Virus record (IMG/VR): IMGVR_UViG_3300025418_001413
Span: 1-36,524 of that record
Reading direction: 5' to 3' (one strand)
Source: a virus
Length of the DNA stretch: 36,524 nucleotides
Shown: positions 1 through 6,913 of the stretch, in pieces
How positions within the stretch are numbered: position 1 is the stretch's first letter
Layout: the number at the start of each line of letters is the position of its first letter
Position numbers and translations under genes: made by a program
Notes under the pieces: model-generated
Seen by the model: the letters and a program-made list of their open reading frames with translations, nothing else
What the model was told of the DNA's origin: nothing
Databases searched by the model: none

Positions 1-417
1 TTTGGGATCCAGTACAGGTACCTCAACCAATTCTGCCAGGGGATCTTCCTCCTCCATTTCCAGCTCAAAGATATCCTGCAGCTTTTGTTTTTTGGCTTCG
101 GCCTTGGTGATCTTCTTGGGCGCCATGGGAATATGTTCCCAACAGGTTATTCTAAACACAAGATCAGTGTTGGCAATCTTTTTGGGATCCACAATGACTC
201 CTTCGCGTTTGAGTCTGTCTGCACGATTACGACGAGCTTCGGCCACAGTTTTTTGATTGATTTTGTTTACTGCTGGCAAAATAATATCGTACTGGTGATC
301 CAGTTTGGGATCACGAAATGAACAGTAGGTATTTTTGCTGAGATGAATTTCTTTGAGTATATCTCTATTGTTGAGATAGTTGACTTTGGCTGGGGTTCTA
401 GTGATAGTTTCTGCCAC
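1..417 (-). CDS. Conserved phage protein of unknown function (C-terminus off left edge)
   Basis: A frame of 139 codons stays open on the minus strand from a GTG at 415-417 to the window edge, so the C-terminus is missing. The GTG is chosen because AGGAG (reverse complement of 426-430) lies 8 nt upstream and no in-frame ATG lies near it. The protein begins VAETITRTPAKVNYLNNRD and is rich in Lys, Arg and Glu. It contains three Asp-Pro-Lys triplets and ends in an acidic stretch (ELEMEEEDPLAE). I see no signal peptide or membrane segment. The wording resembles a conserved hypothetical protein I recall from marine T4-like phages, but I know no function. It is transcribed divergently from the baseplate block, with an AATAAATA late-promoter-like box just upstream. 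That it is a real gene is well supported; its function is unknown. Confidence 0.8.
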   Translation of the reverse strand, partial: MAETITRTPAKVNYLNNRDILKEIHLSKNTYCSFRDPKLDHQYDIILPAVNKINQKTVAEARRNRADRLKREGVIVDPKKIANTDLVFRITCWEHIPMAPKKITKAEAKKQKLQDIFELEMEEEDPLAELVEVPVLDPK

Positions 418-437
418 TGGTGGTTCTCCTGAATGTA

Positions 438-444
438 TATTTAT
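438..444 (-). promoter_or_regulatory. Late-promoter-like ATAAATA box for the leftward gene
   Basis: Read on the minus strand this is ATAAATA, preceded by A, so it differs from the T4 late-promoter consensus TATAAATA at one base. It lies about 20 nt upstream of the GTG start, with a Shine-Dalgarno AGGAG between. Its place in the divergent gap fits a late promoter. This rests on motif match and position only. Confidence 0.45.
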
Positions 445-504
445 TGTAGCACAAAACCCACAATTGTCAACCTTGATCATTATGTAAGCCGATAATTTTC
501 CTGG

Positions 505-519
505 TAAATAGTATATAAA
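505..519 (+). promoter_or_regulatory. Late-promoter-like boxes upstream of the rightward block
   Basis: Two overlapping candidates lie just upstream of the ATG at 528: TAAATA at 505-510 and TATAAAT at 513-519. Both resemble the T4-type late consensus TATAAATA. The first would give a leader of about 10 nt. No clear Shine-Dalgarno is seen before the ATG. Which box is used, if either, cannot be told from sequence. Confidence 0.4.
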
Positions 520-527
520 TTACTATC

Positions 528-1940
528 ATGGCAGAACTTACCGCAGAACAAAAAGCATTTTACATAGCAGACCTTGCACAGGTCAATGCGACCATTGCTA
601 CTTTGGAACAAAATATTGCTGAGAATCAAGCGGCCATTCAGTCTGCACAAAATGAAATAGCAACTGCACAACAAACTATTGAAACGGATCAAGCCAATCT
701 AAACGATCCCAATCTTGATCCAGAGGCCGTACCGGGCATTGAAGCAAACATTGCAGAAGCCCAGGCCAGTATTGTGCAAAATCAACAAAACATACAACAG
801 GCTACCAATACCATTGGCGTGGATCAAAATCAACTGGGCGAGCAGCAACTGTATCAAGAACGAGATCAACAGGCTCTCACTGCAACCGCAACACCAGATC
901 CAGTGAATGCCAATGCCAATCCTCAGTTGGCAAATACTACTACCAGTGTGTCTGCTTCACAAATAAACACTACAAATTCAACTAATACCAATATTAATAA
1001 TGCATTTGGTCTCAATTCAGCACAACAATCTTTGACCAATGGCGGAGCTACTGCATTTTTTAACAGTGCACCAGTGAATTCTTCAGAACAAATTGCGGCC
1101 ATACAACAACAGGCCACACTGAATTTGGCGCAACAACAACAAACCATAGCTGCACAACAACGATCAGTCAACTACGGTGACTGGCGAGTAAAACTGAGTC
1201 TTGCACCAGGCGCTGATTATTTGTACAATTCATCTGTGCCTGGAATTTTGGCACCACTGGCTAGCCAAGGCGGCACCGGCGGTGTGATATTTCCTTACAT
1301 GCCCAGTATTGACACTTCTTACCGGGCCACCTACAGCAATTATGATCTAACACATTCAAACTATCGCGGATATTTTTATCAAAACAGCTATGTGGACCAA
1401 GTGGGCATGCGAGCACAATTTACTGCTCAAAATACCAACGAAGCCAATTATTTGCTAGCAGTGATACATTTTTTCCGATCTGTTACAAAAATGTTTTACG
1501 GTGCCAGTGATAGTTCAAGAGGATCGCCTCCGCCCTTGGTATTTCTTACAGGGCTAGGATCCTATCAATTTGCACAACATCCTTGTGTAGTAACCAGTTT
1601 CAATTACAACTTGCCTGCAGATGTGGACTATATTCGTGCACTCAGCAACAGTAATCTTGGAACCAATCAACAAAATCAACAGATCAGTCAAAGCACAGTT
1701 CCTACCAATGGTTCAACCAGTAATTATAGATTAACCAGCAACGGTTTGCCACCTGGGGCCATGGCAACATCAAATCCTGGACCCAACCGAGCAGACCTGT
1801 TGAATTCCCCCACATATGTACCAACCAAGATGGAAATATCAATATCACTATTGCCAATACAAAGTCGTCAGCAGGTCAGTCAAAACTTTAATCTGCGAGA
1901 TTTTGCCAGTGGCTCATTGTTGAATGGAGGATTTTGGTAA
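528..1940 (+). CDS. Coiled-coil virion structural protein, possibly baseplate/tube-cap
   Basis: A 470-residue protein in two parts. Residues about 10-115 are Gln-, Ala- and Asn-rich with heptad-like spacing, predicting a coiled-coil hairpin broken by a short Pro/Asp loop. A low-complexity Asn/Thr/Gln linker follows. From about residue 220 comes a folded domain with aromatic-rich segments such as ANYLLAVIHFFRS, ending in PTKMEISISLLP and a terminal GGFW. I recall this style of C-terminal domain and ending from tail-tube-cap or baseplate proteins of marine T4-like phages, so a gp48/gp54-type role is possible but is an inference. It is the first gene of the rightward block, and its TAA overlaps the next ATG (TAATG), linking it to gp53. 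The ATG at 528 is used because it opens the frame directly after promoter-like boxes. Confidence 0.6.
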   Translation: MAELTAEQKAFYIADLAQVNATIATLEQNIAENQAAIQSAQNEIATAQQTIETDQANLNDPNLDPEAVPGIEANIAEAQASIVQNQQNIQQATNTIGVDQNQLGEQQLYQERDQQALTATATPDPVNANANPQLANTTTSVSASQINTTNSTNTNINNAFGLNSAQQSLTNGGATAFFNSAPVNSSEQIAAIQQQATLNLAQQQQTIAAQQRSVNYGDWRVKLSLAPGADYLYNSSVPGILAPLASQGGTGGVIFPYMPSIDTSYRATYSNYDLTHSNYRGYFYQNSYVDQVGMRAQFTAQNTNEANYLLAVIHFFRSVTKMFYGASDSSRGSPPPLVFLTGLGSYQFAQHPCVVTSFNYNLPADVDYIRALSNSNLGTNQQNQQISQSTVPTNGSTSNYRLTSNGLPPGAMATSNPGPNRADLLNSPTYVPTKMEISISLLPIQSRQQVSQNFNLRDFASGSLLNGGFW

Positions 1941-2239
1941 TGGCTGCCTATGATTCAACCAGTCCTTACTATCTCACTGGCTACAGTCAGTTTTTCTTGG
2001 ATACCATGGTCAACAGACCCATACCCAAACAACCTGACGACATATTGTTCCAGCTCAATTTGACCTATCAGTATAGACCTGATCTGTTGGCATTTGATTT
2101 ATATGGTGACTCTAAACTGTGGTGGGTATTTTATCAACGCAATCCAAATACACTACAAGCGCCACCATTGGATTTTGCCGCTGGTGTTGCTATATACTTG
2201 CCAAAACTTTCTACTCTAAAATCAGCATTAGGATTCTGA
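1940..2239 (+). CDS. 53: Baseplate wedge protein gp53-like
   Basis: A 99-residue protein containing YRPDLLAFDLYGDSKLWWVF and, near the end, GVAIYLPKLSTL. This is the LysM-like core of the T4 gp53 baseplate wedge family: a Tyr-Arg-Pro-Asp lead, a Tyr-Gly-Asp turn, the Trp-Trp-Val strand and an Ile-Tyr-Leu-Pro end. In T4, gp53 joins wedges around the hub when the baseplate closes. The start is ATG 1940, which shares its A with the upstream TAA; a TTG at 1934 is in frame but less likely. The following gene begins one base after the stop. T4 gp53 is longer (about 196 residues), so this is a compact version. Confidence 0.85.
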   Translation: MAAYDSTSPYYLTGYSQFFLDTMVNRPIPKQPDDILFQLNLTYQYRPDLLAFDLYGDSKLWWVFYQRNPNTLQAPPLDFAAGVAIYLPKLSTLKSALGF

Positions 2240-2240
2240 T

Positions 2241-3713
2241 ATGCCCATTGATCAACTTGACAGTTCTGGCGACATAGTAGGTGCTCAACAAGCGGCCAAA
2301 GATGACGGTGCTCTTGATCAAGATCCCACACAACCACGCACACTTTTAACACTGGATGGTAGAATTATTCCAGCTGGAACACCTACTGCTCCTCCTGGGG
2401 CATCAAATACCACTGTGGTCAATGGCCAAACAATACCAGCTACAGAAGAGTCGGGCACGGATGCACCCTTAAAACCCATAACTCAAACACAGGCTACACC
2501 GCCCTATGATCCTAATCAAAATTTTGCCAATGGTACATTAGGCAGTGGCACGTTCACTGACACCGGAACGCTAGGTATACTAGGGCAAAATGGTAGTCAG
2601 TCGGGTCCTAATAGTACTCTAGGACAACAATATGCTGCCGGACAATTGCCTGGTGCAGGATCTGGCACTGGTATTAACAATCTAGCAAGACAAAGCGAGG
2701 ACAATCCATCAGCATCAAATAGTCCTACTACACAACAAGTTTTAACACAGACTTTTAATGGTGTCATACGTACCCAACAAAATCAATTGGATCAATATGC
2801 CAGTTATACCTATGCACTTTCTTGGTACCTGTTAACACCTCAGCAGTATACTGATTTTCAAAATGGATTAAAAAATTCAACACAGTGGTCGTTGTTGATG
2901 CAGAGCGGTGGTGCAGCCGCTACTCCTACAGCAGGATCAGATTTTTATGCAGACAATGTGGCAGCATCTGCTGCGTCAATCGGCGGTCGTAGTCAATTTT
3001 TTCCCTATGACTACTACATGGACGACCTGGAAATTACCACTCTTGTTCCACTAGGTGGCACAGGACTATGCCACAGTGCCACAGACATAAGATTCAAGGT
3101 GACTGAACCCAATGGCATCAGTTTGATCAACAATTTGTACAAAGCGGTGTCCACACTGTACAAACAACCGCAACCAACTGATACTAATACAACCAATGCT
3201 ACCACATCTATTCAAAATCCCAACTATCCAATGGCACACTACTGCATGGTCATACACTTTTACGGTTATGATCAACAGGGCAATTTGATTACACCTGCAG
3301 TGGGTGCTTATAGTCCTGACGGGGTGCCTTCCAAAAATGATCCTCAAGCAGTGATAGAAAAATACTATCCATTTGTGATAGCAAATTTAAAATATCGCAT
3401 GGCCAACAAGCAGATTGAATACGAAGTCACAGGCAAACCACAGGCTCACTACTACAATATTGGCACTGACCGTGGTAGTATTCCTTTTAACTTTAACCTA
3501 GCAGGCAGTACCATTGGACAGATGTTGGTTGGAACTCCGGTTACCTCACAAACCAGTACAGTTGATCCGGGTGCCAGAGTAGCACAACCAAAACCCACCA
3601 GTCAAACAGGAACATCTCCGGCTGCAGCTTCTGTCAACAACGTATTAAAAGATTTGACATTGGCAGTAACTAATGGAGTTGATACCAGCACAGGAATTAA
3701 TTTTAATTTTTAA
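2241..3713 (+). CDS. Baseplate/hub-type structural protein, N-terminal half of a two-gene pair
   Basis: A 490-residue protein. Residues 1-165 are Pro/Thr/Gly/Gln-rich and look disordered. The folded part starts near residue 180 with QYASYTYALSWYLLTP, continues with the strand MDDLEITT near 260 and FKVTEPNGISLINNLYKA near 285, and ends with DRGSIPFNFNLAG near 411. A polar tail finishes in DTSTGINFNF. I recall these motifs in this order from a large structural protein of marine T4-like phages, where the chain continues into what is here the next gene. The stop TAA (3711-3713) and the next ATG (3717) are in the same frame, one codon apart. Its position between gp53 and the gp5-like spike suggests a hub or baseplate component. 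The exact role is unknown. Confidence 0.65.
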   Translation: MPIDQLDSSGDIVGAQQAAKDDGALDQDPTQPRTLLTLDGRIIPAGTPTAPPGASNTTVVNGQTIPATEESGTDAPLKPITQTQATPPYDPNQNFANGTLGSGTFTDTGTLGILGQNGSQSGPNSTLGQQYAAGQLPGAGSGTGINNLARQSEDNPSASNSPTTQQVLTQTFNGVIRTQQNQLDQYASYTYALSWYLLTPQQYTDFQNGLKNSTQWSLLMQSGGAAATPTAGSDFYADNVAASAASIGGRSQFFPYDYYMDDLEITTLVPLGGTGLCHSATDIRFKVTEPNGISLINNLYKAVSTLYKQPQPTDTNTTNATTSIQNPNYPMAHYCMVIHFYGYDQQGNLITPAVGAYSPDGVPSKNDPQAVIEKYYPFVIANLKYRMANKQIEYEVTGKPQAHYYNIGTDRGSIPFNFNLAGSTIGQMLVGTPVTSQTSTVDPGARVAQPKPTSQTGTSPAAASVNNVLKDLTLAVTNGVDTSTGINFNF

Positions 3714-3716
3714 TCT

Positions 3717-5339
3717 ATGGCTACTACACTAAATTCTGGATTGTTATCAAGAGTTGTAGACAGGGCAACTGCGGCTGCCAGTGCCAATCCGTCCACGCCA
3801 CCGCCTAAGGCTCCTGCGGCTCTGATAAAAACTAATGAAATAACTGCTAGCCTGGTGAATGCACTAAATCAACATCAACAACAACTGGTAAAAGATAAAA
3901 AACAAGAATTTGCAGATGAATATGTAATAGAATTTGCACCACCTGATTTGGCAGCTGCTCAAATGAAAAAACAAGGGCAGGTAAATGATGCAACTACTCC
4001 TATGCAAAACAACAACACTGCGGCCAGCGTACTAAATTCGTCAACCAATTCTATAGACTACAACACACAAGGTTGGCAAATTACTGCAGGTACACAGATA
4101 GTACAACTGATTGATCAGGTGGTACGTAGCAGTACATACATAACCAATCAACAGTCTGTGATTGTTGATGCCGACGGCCAAACCAAGCCTAACCCTTCTT
4201 CTACCAACAGCACTGCCTGGTACAAAATATCAGTGTCTGCTACGCCACTGGGATATGATCATATTAGACACGACTATGCATACCGCATGAGATATGTCAT
4301 AAGTCCTTATGCAATCAATCAGGCTGCCAGTCAGTATTTTCCAGACAGTCAATATCGAGGCAGCCACAAAAGCTACAACTACTGGTTTACAGGACTCAAT
4401 ACGCAGATATTGAACTTTGAACAAGAATATAATAATCTTTATAGATTGGTTATCAGCGGCATCGGCGCAGCCAATTTTAGCAACAAGCAACTGGTAGATC
4501 ATAGAGATCAGTTCCGTAGAACCTACATGCCTACCAGTGCCCAGCATACACAAGGCGGTAATCCTGATTATACCAATGAAGCTGGAGACAATCTCATGGA
4601 TTTTTTGTGCAGCCCCACTGATCAAGCCAAATGCCATTTGAAAATAGTAGGAGACCCTGCCTGGATGCAACAAGGCGAGGCAGGCCCTGGCATTGGCCCT
4701 GCCAGCAATTTTAGTTTTCAGCCTTTTAATGCTGACGGCGGCATAAATTATGATAGCCAACAAATTGTTTTTGATATAAGTTGGAACCAACCCGCTGATT
4801 ACAATCTTGATACTGGCATCATGGATATCAAAAAAAATCAATACGGAGAACCCATCGAAAACATTACCTATACTGCGGTCAAATGTAAAAGTACATTTAG
4901 CAAGGGAAGATTTGAGCAAGAACTTGAAGGCCGTGCCTTGATTGAGTACAACAAAACTAATACTACTGCAGCTGCTGCCAACGGGCGACCACAAACAGGC
5001 AGTGTAGATTCTAATACCAACATCGCATCTACAGCAATCATTGGCAATGCAGTAATCAATAATTTGAGTTTGAACAATTTGAGTAGACAAGTAAATGCAT
5101 TGACCACGGATTCTAGCACCTGGGTCACCAGTTTGCAAAAGTTTCAAAATTCTAACCCCGCACCAAATTCAACCAGTCAAACTGCGCCAAGCAATCCAGG
5201 CACACAACCTGCAGCACCACCAGCGCCTCCTACCAGCAATGGAGGAATTGACAGTAACAATGGTGACACACCACAAGATCAAACTGTAGGACAAAATACT
5301 ACAGATACCTCACAACCAATAGCACAGGATGACGCATAA
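3717..5339 (+). CDS. Baseplate/hub-type structural protein, second half of a two-gene pair
   Basis: A 540-residue protein. After a low-complexity lead it has DEYVIEFAPPDL near residue 66 and GTQIVQLIDQVVRSSTYI near 125. These are followed by WYKISVSATPLGYD and IRHDYAYRMRYVISPY near 183, YWFTGLNTQILNFEQEYN near 222 and IVGDPAWM near 312. The last 110 residues are Thr/Asn/Pro/Gln-rich and probably flexible. The order matches the C-terminal part of the large structural protein family I recall from T4-like marine phages, consistent with a hub or baseplate protein beside the spike. It starts one codon after the upstream stop in the same frame and ends in a TAATG overlap with the gp5-like gene. Function is inferred from position and recalled motifs, not from a catalytic signature. 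Confidence 0.65.
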   Translation: MATTLNSGLLSRVVDRATAAASANPSTPPPKAPAALIKTNEITASLVNALNQHQQQLVKDKKQEFADEYVIEFAPPDLAAAQMKKQGQVNDATTPMQNNNTAASVLNSSTNSIDYNTQGWQITAGTQIVQLIDQVVRSSTYITNQQSVIVDADGQTKPNPSSTNSTAWYKISVSATPLGYDHIRHDYAYRMRYVISPYAINQAASQYFPDSQYRGSHKSYNYWFTGLNTQILNFEQEYNNLYRLVISGIGAANFSNKQLVDHRDQFRRTYMPTSAQHTQGGNPDYTNEAGDNLMDFLCSPTDQAKCHLKIVGDPAWMQQGEAGPGIGPASNFSFQPFNADGGINYDSQQIVFDISWNQPADYNLDTGIMDIKKNQYGEPIENITYTAVKCKSTFSKGRFEQELEGRALIEYNKTNTTAAAANGRPQTGSVDSNTNIASTAIIGNAVINNLSLNNLSRQVNALTTDSSTWVTSLQKFQNSNPAPNSTSQTAPSNPGTQPAAPPAPPTSNGGIDSNNGDTPQDQTVGQNTTDTSQPIAQDDA

Positions 5340-6913
5340 TGGCCGGAGAAAATCTACCACGAAGTACAGGCAGAGCAAGTAATTTTAAATTTGACCGTGG
5401 CGGCATGCCCACTGAAAACGGCCCTTACATAGGAGTGGTCAAAAATAACATTGATCCAACTCGACAAGGTCGACTGCAAGTATACATTAAACAGTTTGCT
5501 ACAGGCACTCCAGACAATCCCAATAGCTGGCGTACAGTCAGTTATCTGCCGCCTTTTTATGGAGTGACTCCGCAGTCTGGAACCAGCGCAGGTACCGGCG
5601 GCTATACCCCGGGCAATCAACAAAGTTATGGCATGTGGTTTACTCCACCAGACATTGGTGTCAGTGTGTTGTGTATGTTTGTCGAAGGCGACCCATCCAA
5701 GGGATACTATATAGGATGTATTCCAGAACCAGGACTCAACCACATGATTCCGGCTATTGGATCCGCGCCTAAATCACAGGCTACCACACAAAATTCTACA
5801 CAGGCCAGCTACTTTAATGGTAGTGCTAGTTTGCCGGTAACAGAAATTAATCCGGTTAACACACAGATTGCGGATAATCCTCAAGTTTTTAATCAACCTA
5901 AGCCAGTACACAGCTATGTGGCAGCTACACTGTTCCAACAAGGCCTAATCAATGATCCTATACGTGGACCTATTGCCAGCAGTAGCCAGCGAGAAAGTCC
6001 TAGTAACTGCTATGGAATATCAACTCCAGGTCGACCAATCTACCAAGGCGGAGTGGACGATGCTACGGCGGATAAAGATGTAGCAAAACTACAAGCTCAA
6101 GATGTCAATGTAATTGGACGACGGGGAGGACACACCTTTGTCATGGATGATGGTGATGTAGATGGCAACAACAATCTTGTGCGTATCCGAACAGCCAAAG
6201 GTCACCAAATTACCATGAGTGATGATGGAAATTGTTTTTATATTTGTCATGCTAACGGACAGACCTGGGTTGAACTGGGACAAGAAGGTACACTAGATGT
6301 ATATTCTACCAATAGTATAAATCTACGCACCGAAGGCACACTGAATTTTCATGCTGATCAGGACATAAACATGTATGCTGGAGGGTCATTGAATGTCAAA
6401 GGCAAAGGTTATGCCACAATTCAAAGCGATAGCAAACTAGACCTTGCCAGCAAAGGCAGCGTGACTTTGTATGCTACCAAAGCTATGGGGATCAAGGCAG
6501 GAACTAGTCTAGCATTGAGCAGTACACTAGGCAGTTGGGGTGCTGGAGCCACACTGAGTTTGAGTGGCGGTATCATGTTCTTGAATGGTGGCCCTACTCT
6601 GCCAGTTGACGCGCCCACAGGTATAACCAACTACATACAACCTGATGTACAGTTTAATGCTACCACAGGATGGACCGTGAATCCGTCGGGATTATCAAGT
6701 GCAGTTACCCGAGCACCCACACACGAACCTTATGCCTATCACAATCAAGGTGTACAAGCCAGTGTAAACTTAGGAACTGCACAACCAGCTTCGCCCCCTG
6801 ATGCGCCTGCTATGCCTGCCAATGTCAGTATATCTGCAGTCAATTCTGCAACCTCGGCAGTCAGCGATGCTATCAATCAGTTTGATACAAATTCTGGGAT
6901 AAATTTTCCATAA
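5339..6913 (+). CDS. 5: gp5-like baseplate hub spike (OB fold plus beta-helix, no lysozyme)
   Basis: A 524-residue protein. Residues about 27-142 match the gp5 N-terminal OB-fold domain: GPYIGVVKNNIDPTRQGRLQ, then WFTPPDIGVSVLCMFVEGDP and YYIGCIPE. From about residue 259 (GRRGGHTFVMDDGD) to about 420 it shows the spike beta-helix pattern of VgrG/gp5 proteins, with short repeats such as WVELGQEGTLDVYS, SINLRTEGTLNFHA and DINMYAGGSLNVKG. T4 gp5 carries a lysozyme domain between these parts; here only a linker of about 110 residues is present, without a recognisable lysozyme catalytic region. It should therefore act as the membrane-piercing spike only, with peptidoglycan cleavage supplied elsewhere. 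It is coupled by TAATG overlaps on both sides. The protein ends in DTNSGINFP, like the tail of the structural protein ending at 3713. Confidence 0.85.
   Translation: MAGENLPRSTGRASNFKFDRGGMPTENGPYIGVVKNNIDPTRQGRLQVYIKQFATGTPDNPNSWRTVSYLPPFYGVTPQSGTSAGTGGYTPGNQQSYGMWFTPPDIGVSVLCMFVEGDPSKGYYIGCIPEPGLNHMIPAIGSAPKSQATTQNSTQASYFNGSASLPVTEINPVNTQIADNPQVFNQPKPVHSYVAATLFQQGLINDPIRGPIASSSQRESPSNCYGISTPGRPIYQGGVDDATADKDVAKLQAQDVNVIGRRGGHTFVMDDGDVDGNNNLVRIRTAKGHQITMSDDGNCFYICHANGQTWVELGQEGTLDVYSTNSINLRTEGTLNFHADQDINMYAGGSLNVKGKGYATIQSDSKLDLASKGSVTLYATKAMGIKAGTSLALSSTLGSWGAGATLSLSGGIMFLNGGPTLPVDAPTGITNYIQPDVQFNATTGWTVNPSGLSSAVTRAPTHEPYAYHNQGVQASVNLGTAQPASPPDAPAMPANVSISAVNSATSAVSDAINQFDTNSGINFP

Noticed and set aside
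2-321. Plus-strand frames of 84 and 78 codons at the left edge.
   Set aside because: They are antisense to the GTG-started minus-strand gene, which has a good Shine-Dalgarno, a promoter-like box and a protein-like composition. The plus-strand translations are Ser- or Phe-rich and lack a ribosome-binding site.
3711-3713. The in-frame TAA between the two structural genes as evidence of a recoded genetic code.
   Set aside because: TAA ends 13 of the 20 complete genes in the window at sensible gene junctions, so it works as a normal stop here.
4230-5147. A 305-codon open frame on the minus strand opposite a structural gene.
   Set aside because: It is fully antisense to a well-supported structural gene with recognisable motifs. 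Its translation has no domain pattern, and no ribosome-binding site or promoter supports it. Open antisense frames are expected in this Asn/Gln/Thr-rich coding sequence.
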